From positions 1 to 20,672 of the forward strand of contig BQJS01000076.1 of the NCBI GenBank assembly GCA_021604825.1: a stretch of 20,672 nucleotides of DNA, written 5' to 3'. The notes beneath the pieces are model-generated. The model was not told where the DNA came from. It made no database searches and worked only from the letters and a program-made list of their open reading frames with translations. Shown here one piece after another: positions 1 through 7,684 of this stretch (the stretch's first letter is position 1; each line of letters begins with the position of its first letter). A program made the position numbers and the translations under genes. This DNA is from Phycisphaerae bacterium. GTDB lineage: Bacteria; Planctomycetota; Phycisphaerae; UBA1845.

Positions 1-800
1 GCGATGACGTCACCGGCGTCGGTGGCCAACAACAGTTCGTAGTCTTCGCCATCGGACAGAACGCGATTGATGAGATTCTCTTCATTCGATTCGACTTTGC
101 GAAGCGCGGATGACGCGATCTGCAACACCGCCGATCTGTTAAGTGTTGCGCCTTTCTGCGAAGCGATCAACATTCGATCGAGATCAATACCAAGTCCGTC
201 GCTGATGTCCATCGTGGCGTGGAGCCTGTCGCCCAACGTCGTTGCGATCTTGCGGGCTTGTTCGACTCGCGGCGTGAAGGACATATGATGCCCGAGAATG
301 CTACCACCCAGCGGACCGGTGACAAAAATGCGATCCCCACTTCGAGCCCCACTTCGCCGAACCGGCTCGATACCCGGATACGGTTCGGCGACGATCGCCA
401 CATCTATAACAAGCGCATGATCCCAGCCAGTTGTGTCACCGCCAATGAGCACGCAATCGAATTCCTCACAAATTCCGAGGACGCCTTCGATGATCGCCTT
501 GGCGTCTTCGATACCCGACGACTTGGGCAGTGCCAGCGACACGACCACACCTTTCGGGCGGACAGCCATCGCGGCACAGTCGCTGAGATTGCACGCGGCT
601 GCTTTCCTCCCGATCATCTCATAACCATGCTTGGATGAGTCGAAATGGACACCGTCCAGCAGCATGTCCGAAGACACCAGGATCTGACCACCGCCGATCG
701 CGATCCCGCCCATGTCGTCGCCGATTGCGATCCCACCCGCCGCCGGCGGATGGCATCGATCAGCCAGCCAATCTGCAAAATCGCGTTCGTTTTGCCCCAT
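1..800 (-). CDS. thiL: thiamine-monophosphate kinase ThiL (C-terminus cut by window edge)
   Basis: ThiL phosphorylates thiamine monophosphate to thiamine pyrophosphate with ATP, the last step of cofactor synthesis, in the cytoplasm. The frame is open from the ATG at 800 to the window edge (266 codons seen; the family is about 310-330 residues, so roughly 50 are missing). Visible motifs in order are the IGDD nucleotide/Mg loop at 26-29, SSDMLLDGVHF at 43-53, NLSDCAAM at 71-78, IGGDT at 119-123, VTGPLGG at 160-166, DISDGL at 198-203 and GEDYELL at 251-257. These define the ThiL branch of the PurM/AIR-synthase-like ATPases. No Shine-Dalgarno precedes the ATG. A TATACT box ends only 7 nt upstream, so the mRNA may be leaderless. 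The gene is divergent from rpmH. Confidence 0.93.
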   Translation of the reverse strand, partial: MGQNERDFADWLADRCHPPAAGGIAIGDDMGGIAIGGGQILVSSDMLLDGVHFDSSKHGYEMIGRKAAACNLSDCAAMAVRPKGVVVSLALPKSSGIEDAKAIIEGVLGICEEFDCVLIGGDTTGWDHALVIDVAIVAEPYPGIEPVRRSGARSGDRIFVTGPLGGSILGHHMSFTPRVEQARKIATTLGDRLHATMDISDGLGIDLDRMLIASQKGATLNRSAVLQIASSALRKVESNEENLINRVLSDGEDYELLLATDAGDVI

Positions 801-807
801 TTAAGTC

Positions 808-815
808 AGTATAGA
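808..815. promoter_or_regulatory. overlapping divergent -10 boxes between thiL and rpmH
   Basis: On the minus strand 813-808 reads TATACT, seven bases before the thiL ATG, which would put the transcript start at or next to the start codon. On the plus strand 810-815 reads TATAGA, pointing towards rpmH about 160 nt away. No convincing -35 hexamer was found for either direction, so this is a weak inference from -10 similarity and spacing. Confidence 0.3.
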
Positions 816-975
816 CCATGCTCGTGGAAGTTAAATCCGGTCATTCCCTCGAAAACCGCTCGTTTCGGTCCCCTTGCCCCCTTGCAGGCCGATTTCAGTC
901 GGGTATCTTACGGGGCTTGCCGCTGAAACGATGGTTTTGCCGGAAGTCCCGACACGTTTATTTGAGGAAGTCACA

Positions 976-1116
976 ATGCATTATCCACGCAGGAACAGCA
1001 AGATCAAAAAGAGTCGCAAGCAAGGTTTCCGTGCACGCATGAAAACTGTCGGCGGACGCAGAATCATCAACGCCAAGCGTCGTCGCGGCACGCACAAGAT
1101 CAACGTCGCTGCATAA
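976..1116 (+). CDS. rpmH: 50S ribosomal protein bL34
   Basis: This 46-residue, extremely basic protein is the small bL34 component of the large ribosomal subunit. The signature KQGFRARMKTVGGRRIINAK followed by RRRGTHK matches the conserved core of the family, and the length is normal (44-47 residues). The ATG at 976 is chosen over upstream in-frame starts at 874 and 946 because GAGGAAG (964-970) sits 5 nt before it and because homologues begin near the core. The short N-terminus (MHYPRRNSK) differs from the MKRTYQPS form of many bacteria. The usual partner rnpA is not downstream: 250 non-coding bases follow before an unrelated antiporter. Confidence 0.95.
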   Translation: MHYPRRNSKIKKSRKQGFRARMKTVGGRRIINAKRRRGTHKINVAA

Positions 1117-1180
1117 TCGACCTCACTTCTGAATCGGCCCTGCCATCGCGCGACATTTGGCCGAGCAGCCCCCCTTTGAT

Positions 1181-1199
1181 TTGAAACTGATCGTTTCAA
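1181..1199 (+). terminator. perfect 7-bp hairpin after rpmH
   Basis: TTGAAAC (1181-1187), a 5-nt loop, then GTTTCAA (1193-1199) lies 65 nt after the rpmH stop. It lacks a following T run, so it may be a processing or Rho-dependent end rather than a canonical intrinsic terminator. The rest of the gap to 1355 shows no gene. Confidence 0.3.
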
Positions 1200-1355
1200 C
1201 GCGCGAGTCATCGTGCATTTCGATTTTTTCGATTCGCCCGCTTCGATTCCAATCGCCCAATCGACAACGCTTCAATCTATCAACACCCCGGACCGAAACG
1301 ACGCTTACCCGCACTTGCCAACTGAGATAGACTAGACGCCCAGATTCAATCGATC

Positions 1356-1360
1356 GGAGG
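1356..1360 (+). promoter_or_regulatory. ribosome binding site fixing a TTG start
   Basis: A full GGAGG ends 6 nt before the TTG at 1367. No ATG or GTG start lies in frame nearby, so this site decides the N-terminus (MVLDLENY) of the antiporter. Confidence 0.75.
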
Positions 1361-1366
1361 CGTTGG

Positions 1367-3241
1367 TTGGTATTGGACTTGGAAAACTATTTGGCACTGG
1401 CAAGTGCATCGCCGACGACTCTCGCCGTGCCAGGACCGGGACTGCTCTTCGGCTTGCTTCTGCTCGCAAGCATCGTGTGCGGTCTGTGCGCCAAGCGAAT
1501 CCGAGTCCCGAAGGTCGTCGGTTATCTGCTCGCTGGAATCACCGTCAAACTTTTCATCCAGTGGTATCTTCGCGCTCAGGATGCTCAACTCGACGCCGAA
1601 CACTTAGCCAACACGCTGATCACGCCACTTCGACCGGTCAACGACCTGGCCTTGGGTCTGATTCTCTTCACGCTAGGCACGATTTTTGAAACCGACCACG
1701 TCAAGTCGGTGGCAGGCCGGATTTTCAAGATCCACGTCGGCGAAGCAGGGATCACATTTCTCGGTGTCTTTGTGGGTTGCTCGCTGCTTGCGTATCTGGC
1801 ACTGGGAACCGGAATCACGCTGAGCGTGACAACCGGTCTTTTGCTGGGGGCCATCGCAGTCGCGACCGCACCCGCAGCCACCCTGCTCGTTCTTCAGGAA
1901 TACGACGCCAAAGGCCCAACGTGTGACACGATCCTCTCACTCGTCGGCCTCAATAACATCGTCAGCATTGTCCTGTTCCACGTGATCTTTCTCATAATGG
2001 TGACGTCCAGCGTGATCGATGCGCCCTACATCGACCGTGGTCGCAGCCTCGTCTCGGATCTGATCTTAACCACCTTGGGCAGCGCATTGCTGGGACTGTC
2101 GATAGGCGTCGCCTTCAGTGTATTGCACGCGAGGTTGACGCTTCCGGAAATGCTCGCGTTCTTCCTGGCCGTGTTGATTGGATTGGGCGAAGGGTGCGAG
2201 TACCTGGGTAATCACCTTCATCTCTCGTTCAACTTTCTCCTCACCACGTTGTTTATGGGCATCGCGTTTTGCAACCTTGCCATCGATTCTGAAAAACTGT
2301 ACGCCTCAATCCGAAACTTGGGCTTGCCGATCTTCGCGAGTTTTTTTGCGATCGCCGGATACGAATTGCATCTTGGTGAACTTCAAAACCTCGGCGTCGT
2401 GGGTATCGGTTACGTCGTGTTTCGCACCCTTGGCAAGTACTGGGGAACGCGATTGGGAATTTGGCGCGGGCAATCCGATCAAGATTCACTATCGCAACAG
2501 ATGCCAACCATCATGGGGGCGGGTCTGCTATGCCAAGCCGGTGTGGCGATCGGTTTGATCACGTTCCTCAAAGCGCAATGGGGAACGGTCGCGGATGGTG
2601 AATTCACGCCTCACCCCCTCGCCAACACGATCGCCACCGTCGTACTCGGATCGGTTGTCATTTTTGAGATCATCGGTCCGTTGGCGACCAAGTGGACAGC
2701 TGTCCGCGCGGGCGAAGTGACGATTCTGTCGCTATTGGGACGAGGACGGGCGACCGGTCCCGAACAATCGAGCGCCCGGGTCATCATGGCCTCACTCACC
2801 CGGTTGATCGGACATCGCCGTCAGTTCGACAACCATTCGGCGGGCGAGTTGCAGGTCAAGCACATCATGCGGACCAACGTCAAGCTCCTCCCGGCATCGG
2901 CGACGTTTGACGAAGTGCTGCACTTTATCGAGAGAAGTCGGTTTACATCCTTCCCCGTTGTTGATGATGACGGATCATTGTTGGGAATTGTCAGACTAGC
3001 CGACATTCGCGACATCATGTATGACCCAACGACGCTGGGGCTCATCACAGCGTTCGATCTCGCGGACCCCTCATTGCCTAAGGCCTTCGTTGAGCAATCG
3101 GTCAATGAACTCCTTGACAACTTTGGGAAATCTGACATCGGTGCGATTCCGGTGACGAAATCGTCGGACTCGCGAACCGTGGTTGGCATCATTGAACAGC
3201 GCGATGTCCTACGAGCGCTTCATATTTCGAAGCGAAAGTAA
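1367..3241 (+). CDS. CPA-type cation/proton antiporter with C-terminal CBS pair
   Basis: This is a predicted inner-membrane Na+(K+)/H+ exchanger of 624 residues. Residues of about 24-455 form a long chain of hydrophobic helices in the NhaP/KefB style (first helix about 25-43, then the conserved-looking KRIRVPKVVGYLLAG turn). After a polar linker, two CBS motifs occupy about 496-620: VKHIMRTN...SFPVVDDDGSLLGIV...DIRDIM, then SDIGAIPV...VVGIIEQRDVL. CBS pairs bind adenine nucleotides and gate transporters. No TrkA-N/RCK domain is seen, which distinguishes it from Kef channels. The TTG start is supported by GGAGG at ideal spacing. The bicarbonate transporter follows in the same direction 140 nt later, so the two may share control of pH and Na+. 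The ion specificity cannot be read from sequence. Confidence 0.85.
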   Translation: MVLDLENYLALASASPTTLAVPGPGLLFGLLLLASIVCGLCAKRIRVPKVVGYLLAGITVKLFIQWYLRAQDAQLDAEHLANTLITPLRPVNDLALGLILFTLGTIFETDHVKSVAGRIFKIHVGEAGITFLGVFVGCSLLAYLALGTGITLSVTTGLLLGAIAVATAPAATLLVLQEYDAKGPTCDTILSLVGLNNIVSIVLFHVIFLIMVTSSVIDAPYIDRGRSLVSDLILTTLGSALLGLSIGVAFSVLHARLTLPEMLAFFLAVLIGLGEGCEYLGNHLHLSFNFLLTTLFMGIAFCNLAIDSEKLYASIRNLGLPIFASFFAIAGYELHLGELQNLGVVGIGYVVFRTLGKYWGTRLGIWRGQSDQDSLSQQMPTIMGAGLLCQAGVAIGLITFLKAQWGTVADGEFTPHPLANTIATVVLGSVVIFEIIGPLATKWTAVRAGEVTILSLLGRGRATGPEQSSARVIMASLTRLIGHRRQFDNHSAGELQVKHIMRTNVKLLPASATFDEVLHFIERSRFTSFPVVDDDGSLLGIVRLADIRDIMYDPTTLGLITAFDLADPSLPKAFVEQSVNELLDNFGKSDIGAIPVTKSSDSRTVVGIIEQRDVLRALHISKRK

Positions 3242-3381
3242 TCAAAACGCAATTGCCTACCTCGGTTGCGAAATCAATTCCCTTAAACACGAGAATTGCT
3301 CTGGTCTCGATTTGCCACGATACTCTCTACCACCAATCAGGCGATCCTTTTCACCAGAACCCATGCGGGACAACACCCAAC

Positions 3382-5421
3382 ATGAAGTTACTCGCGCAAG
3401 CAATCGATGAAGGTCGCATTATTCTCGACCTTCACGCTCGCGATATGCCGACGATCTGTCGCGCAGTCGTGGATCGAATGGTTGAAAACGGCGCCATCCC
3501 GGGGGAGTTATCAGAACAAATAATCGCCGCGTTGCTCGCCCGTGAGGAACAGACGTCTACCGCGATCGGCCACGCGGTCGCTATTCCGCACACCTACATT
3601 GCGGGTTGCGCCGAGCCTGTCATCGCGTTTGTAAGGTTGGCCAAACCCATCAACCTTGGTGCGCCGGACGGCATCCCGACACATTTCCTTTTCTTCCTGC
3701 TTGGTCCTCCCGGGTCGGCTGAGCAACATCTTGATGCGCTGGCGAATATCGCCCGCTTGATGGCCGGCGACGAGTTTCGCTACGAAGCGGGTCGCGCAAA
3801 AGACGGCAAGGAACTTCGCGAAGCGCTCGATCGATTCATCGAGAGTACCAGTCGCCAACCGGTCTCCATCGACCGCCCTGCACCTGAGTTGGAGTACTCC
3901 GGTCGATTCTGCGGTGGGTTGGTCGCCGACCTTCAGCGCCGCTTGCCGCATTACTTCAGCGATTTTCGCGACGGAATTCATACCAAGTGCCTGGGGTCGA
4001 TCCTATTTTTGTTCTTCGCGTGCTTGGCGCCCGCAATCACCTTCGGCGGTGTGATGGCCGTTCAGACCGGCGGCAACATCGGCGTCGTCGAGATGCTGAC
4101 CGCGTCTGCAATCTGCGGAACGATTTATGCATTGTTCGCCGGGCAGCCGCTCATCATCCTCGGTGGAACCGGACCGCTCTTGGTCTTTACCGCGGTGCTA
4201 TACCGCTTGTGCGACGATCTGAGAATTGAGTTTCTGCCCGCATATGCGTGGGTGGGTCTGTGGTCTGCCCTGATGATCGTCATCCTATCGGTGACCGACG
4301 CAAGCTGTCTGATGCGCTACTTCACGCGTTTTACCGATGAGATTTTTGCAGCGCTGATTTCGCTGATTTTCATCTACGAAGCCATCAAATCCTTGATTCA
4401 TGCGTTCAGGGATCTTGACGTTCACAAGCACCACGACACTGCCCTGCTGACGTTGATACTGGCCATGGGAACGTTCTATATTGCGATGTCGCTCTCCCGG
4501 ATGCGCAATAGTCGGTATCTGCGCCCCAAGTTGCGTGAATTCATCGCCGACTTTGGCCCGACGATCGCCATGGCGGCGATGACGCTTGTTGCGGTCCTAC
4601 TCCACGAAGTCGATTTGGATATCCTCGCGGTGCCCGACAAATTCGGCACGACGAGCAATCGCCCGTGGCTGGTGTCCATCTTCGACGTGCCCATGTGGGT
4701 CCGATGGGCGGCAGCGGGACCTGCCCTCCTTGCCACCTTGCTCGTCTTCCTCGATCAAAGCATCTCCGCCCGATTGGTCAACAGTACGGACCACAGACTT
4801 CAAAAGGGCGCGGCCTATCACCTCGACCTCACCGTGGTCGGCGTGCTCATCGGCGCGTGTTCAATGTTTGGGCTGCCGTGGCTGGTGGCTGCAACGGTGC
4901 GATCGATCAACCACGTTCGCAGTCTCGCCACGATTGAAGAAGTCACAAAGAGTAACACGGAAACGCACGAACGCGTCTTGCACGTGCGCGAAACGCGCGT
5001 CACCGGGTTGGCGATCCACGTATTGATCGGTTGCTCGCTCTTGATGCTTTCTGCGATCAAGACCATACCGATGGCCGTGCTTTACGGGCTGTTTCTGTTC
5101 ATGGGAATCGTTTCGATGTCGGGCAATCAGTTCTTCGAACGCCTCCGGTTGTGGGCGATGGACCCTTCGCTGTATCCGTCGACGCACTACATCCGGCGCG
5201 TCCCGCTGTGGACCATACACAAATTCACGCTCCTGCAATTGGTGTGTTTGGTGGCTTTGTGGATCGTTAAAGCCAGCGCCTGGGCGATCGCTTTCCCTAT
5301 TCTGATCGCCGTTCTCGTCCCGATTCGCCTCTTTGCCGATAAGTTCTTTGACGCCCAACACCTACTCGCGCTGGACGCCGAGGAGGATCCGGAAGACGAA
5401 GAAACACATTGGGCGGCGTAG
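3382..5421 (+). CDS. SLC4-type bicarbonate transporter with N-terminal PTS EIIA type-2 domain
   Basis: The product has 679 residues from the ATG at 3382; an upstream TTG (3253) adds unconserved-looking residues, and no clear Shine-Dalgarno decides. Residues 1-155 are an EIIA-mannitol/fructose-like domain with the phospho-acceptor motif AIGHAVAIPHT (His70) and the helix HLDALANIARLM. From about 205 to 655 it is an HCO3- cotransporter (SLC4/band 3) domain of about 12-14 helices. Hallmarks are ALFAGQPLIILGGTGPLLVF, FLDQSISARLVN (Asp458), KGAAYHLDL, GLPWLVAATVRSI, VRETRVTGL, IPMAVLYGLFLFMG and RRVPLWTIHKFT. These resemble animal Na+/HCO3- cotransporters closely. Asp at 458 follows the Na+-coupled subfamily; anion exchangers have Glu there. 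The tail is acidic (LDAEEDPEDEE, 664-674). Its likely role is Na+-linked bicarbonate transport, possibly gated by phosphorylation. The family call is firm; the mechanism is inferred. Confidence 0.92.
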   Translation: MKLLAQAIDEGRIILDLHARDMPTICRAVVDRMVENGAIPGELSEQIIAALLAREEQTSTAIGHAVAIPHTYIAGCAEPVIAFVRLAKPINLGAPDGIPTHFLFFLLGPPGSAEQHLDALANIARLMAGDEFRYEAGRAKDGKELREALDRFIESTSRQPVSIDRPAPELEYSGRFCGGLVADLQRRLPHYFSDFRDGIHTKCLGSILFLFFACLAPAITFGGVMAVQTGGNIGVVEMLTASAICGTIYALFAGQPLIILGGTGPLLVFTAVLYRLCDDLRIEFLPAYAWVGLWSALMIVILSVTDASCLMRYFTRFTDEIFAALISLIFIYEAIKSLIHAFRDLDVHKHHDTALLTLILAMGTFYIAMSLSRMRNSRYLRPKLREFIADFGPTIAMAAMTLVAVLLHEVDLDILAVPDKFGTTSNRPWLVSIFDVPMWVRWAAAGPALLATLLVFLDQSISARLVNSTDHRLQKGAAYHLDLTVVGVLIGACSMFGLPWLVAATVRSINHVRSLATIEEVTKSNTETHERVLHVRETRVTGLAIHVLIGCSLLMLSAIKTIPMAVLYGLFLFMGIVSMSGNQFFERLRLWAMDPSLYPSTHYIRRVPLWTIHKFTLLQLVCLVALWIVKASAWAIAFPILIAVLVPIRLFADKFFDAQHLLALDAEEDPEDEETHWAA

Positions 5422-5453
5422 GATTTTCGGCTTAGGAATCTTTGGGCGACATC

Positions 5454-5900
5454 ATGAGTCAACACAGCGCTATTGCGGCCAAGTGCGTCGTTTGTGGACA
5501 GAGCATCGTCGAAGAGAAATCAGGCCTTGTCGGCAGCCCCTGGGACACCTCCGTGTGCGACGTGTGTGGCCGACAACGGATGCTGGACGATGGCGGCGTG
5601 ATGGTCCGCCGAAAGAAGCCGATCAAAGGCGCACAGTTTGACATCACCGACGTCTACATCAAACCCGGCGCATTGCACTACCTGACCGAGTCCCACGAAC
5701 ACTGCTGGCCCTTCGTTGAAGAACATGCCCGCATGGGCGCGAACTCAGACGCCACCAGCGAGATTCAATTCGACCGAATCCCGTTTCTGGAAAGCGGCGG
5801 TCACCGTGTCAGCCAACACAAAACCGTCAAGAACAAAAAACTCTGGATCATGACCGACGACAAAGGAACCACGGTCGTGATGGCCCCTGGCGAATATTAA
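5454..5900 (+). CDS. small zinc-ribbon-like protein of unknown function
   Basis: A 148-residue soluble protein that I do not recognise. It starts with two CxxC knuckles 20 residues apart (Cys11/Cys14 and Cys35/Cys38), the spacing of a treble-clef or zinc-ribbon metal site. A basic stretch (VRRKKPIKG) follows, and then a C-terminal part of about 85 residues with a His/Cys cluster (ESHEHC) and a predicted beta-rich end. There is no signal peptide or membrane segment. The ATG at 5454 is preferred to the TTG at 5442, though neither has an ideal Shine-Dalgarno. It lies 32 nt after the bicarbonate transporter on the same strand and may be co-transcribed. It ends 19 nt from the convergent next gene. 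Confidence 0.7.
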   Translation: MSQHSAIAAKCVVCGQSIVEEKSGLVGSPWDTSVCDVCGRQRMLDDGGVMVRRKKPIKGAQFDITDVYIKPGALHYLTESHEHCWPFVEEHARMGANSDATSEIQFDRIPFLESGGHRVSQHKTVKNKKLWIMTDDKGTTVVMAPGEY

Positions 5901-5919
5901 CTCTTCGCTTGATCACCAA

Positions 5920-7488
5920 CTACGGGCAACCGGGTGGTGAGTTCGCCGGTGTTTGATCGAATGCTCTGGTAAGCGACGCGAAATCACGCAAGTCGATTTC
6001 ACCATCTGCGTTTGAATCTGCGCAAACGCATGCTTGTGAGGTCGCCGGTGACAAACCCAGACAATCTGCGAACTCGTGAAAGTCGGAGAGGTTAACCACG
6101 GCGCCCGCAGCATCGAGATCGCCGCATTTGCACGCCGTCAGAGGATCGAGCACATACACCGCCCCATCGGTCCCGTCCCCACCACTTTCGTTCCATTCCC
6201 CGAAGTCCGCTACGTACACGCGTCCGCTGGTCGGATGGACAGCCACGTCGAGCGGGTGGATAAACGTGATCGGTGTGCCATCAATATCGCGAAGCGAATC
6301 GCTTTCAATGACCAAACCACCGCCATCAAGGCCGTATGATTGAATCGTTCGCGAGAAAATAAAATTCGCGATCAGCAGACGATTCTGCAGCGGTCCGGTG
6401 GCAACATATTCGGCAATTCCGTTGGGGCTACGACCGCCGTCGGGCAAGACATTGCGAATCAGATACGCCGAATCGAAATTGACATCGGGCGCAATTCCCA
6501 CTGGATATACAGTGATTTCCCACGGATCGACGCCAGCCGTCGGATTCCCGCCGTTGAGGACGCATTCGTTGCGCGTGGGATTTGGATGACCGTAGTAAGC
6601 GTCTTCAACGAGAGTGACGAGAACTTCTGCCGGCTGAGAGTGTACTGCCGGAGCGCCACCACACGCGGGCGTGACAGCCGTCGCGTAGCTGCCTTGGTTG
6701 ATGCAACCGTAGAGCTGACCGTTGGAGTGCCATGCAATGTCATACATGTTGCGAATGCCGGTGACGTAAATCTCCACGGGCGCTCCGCCGGCAATTGGAT
6801 TGTAATTGATTGGCGAAGTTGTCTGCACGTTCACAGGAAGCGAGCCACCGCCGAATCCCGGTGCATTGACGTCGGCCACCAACAGCGTCGCACTGATCGG
6901 CGTCTCATCAAGGCCCCACTGCGTCCCACCAAATGGCGTCATGCTTCCGCAGGTAATGTAGAGTCGGCCATCCGGTCCGAAAGCGATTCCGTTCGGTGCG
7001 TGCGCTCCAACCGGAAGCCCATCGATGTAGGTTTCCCCAACCGTGCTGCTGCCTTCACCGACACCGGGAATCGTCACCTTTGAAATCGTCCCGTTGAATT
7101 GCACTTCGCCCGGCTCTTGTCCGCCGTTGTGGCTGACCCACAACACAAGATTCGATGGTGATGCGGATGGGTCGAAGGCGATGCCTTGGATGAGCGCGAC
7201 ATTCAAACTGAGAACAACTTCCGATTGCCCCGTATAGCGACCGGTGGCATCCAATTGATATCGTGTGACCCTCCCGACCTCGGTTCCAAAATGAAGGTCG
7301 GAAACATACAAATGCCCGTCGGGCCCGAGCGCCAACGATGTTGGCTCACCGTGGTCGGCGATTTTGAATTTGTAAAACGGAAAGTCGAGCGAGCCCGCGT
7401 AAGCTACGTTCGAGCTGGCGGCAATGCCCAACGCAACAACCAGCGCCCCGATCAACCGGAATTTCGTATTTGCCATTGCTTTGCGCAT
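5920..7488 (-). CDS. secreted glucose/sorbosone-dehydrogenase-like propeller with dockerin-like tail
   Basis: A 522-residue exported protein. The ATG at 7488 is chosen because GAGGGGAAG lies just upstream and a good signal peptide follows (AYA cleavage after residue 31); the open frame extends further upstream to 7638. The body has repeated propeller blades of the PQQ-type GSDH/NHL kind: LGPDGHLYVSD, NGIAFGPDGRLYIT, GIRNMYDIAWHSNGQLYG, EDAYYGHPNP, HPTSGRVYVADFGE. The C-terminal 65 residues carry two EF-hand-like dockerin-type units (GDLDAAGAVVNLSDF and DSNADGEIDLRDF) framed by cysteines, a tail common in planctomycete secreted proteins. It may bind or oxidise sugars at the cell surface, but no substrate can be assigned and true dehydrogenase activity is uncertain. 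It is divergent from the polysaccharide deacetylase. Confidence 0.8.
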   Translation of the reverse strand: MRKAMANTKFRLIGALVVALGIAASSNVAYAGSLDFPFYKFKIADHGEPTSLALGPDGHLYVSDLHFGTEVGRVTRYQLDATGRYTGQSEVVLSLNVALIQGIAFDPSASPSNLVLWVSHNGGQEPGEVQFNGTISKVTIPGVGEGSSTVGETYIDGLPVGAHAPNGIAFGPDGRLYITCGSMTPFGGTQWGLDETPISATLLVADVNAPGFGGGSLPVNVQTTSPINYNPIAGGAPVEIYVTGIRNMYDIAWHSNGQLYGCINQGSYATAVTPACGGAPAVHSQPAEVLVTLVEDAYYGHPNPTRNECVLNGGNPTAGVDPWEITVYPVGIAPDVNFDSAYLIRNVLPDGGRSPNGIAEYVATGPLQNRLLIANFIFSRTIQSYGLDGGGLVIESDSLRDIDGTPITFIHPLDVAVHPTSGRVYVADFGEWNESGGDGTDGAVYVLDPLTACKCGDLDAAGAVVNLSDFHEFADCLGLSPATSQACVCADSNADGEIDLRDFASLTRAFDQTPANSPPGCP

Positions 7489-7684
7489 GTCTTCCCCTCG
7501 CGAGAAATTCGGATTCCGCACGCTAACCATGCTCGGCCGCCCGTTTGGATATGACATTAGTTTAGTGGGTTGCTCTCCGATCGGAAAATTCGCCATGGCG
7601 CGATGCAAACGGCGGTTTTCTGCGATCGAGTCCGCCATTCACCGATAAAGCACATGTGCAGATTGGCTAGGCGAAATCGATCGA

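Noticed and set aside
2821..3192. 123-codon minus-strand frame opposite the CBS domains
   Set aside because: Antisense to clear CBS motifs; Ser/Thr-rich shadow without a start signal.
6340..7083. 247-codon plus-strand frame
   Set aside because: Lies within the propeller gene on the other strand, with no ribosome site or recognisable domain.
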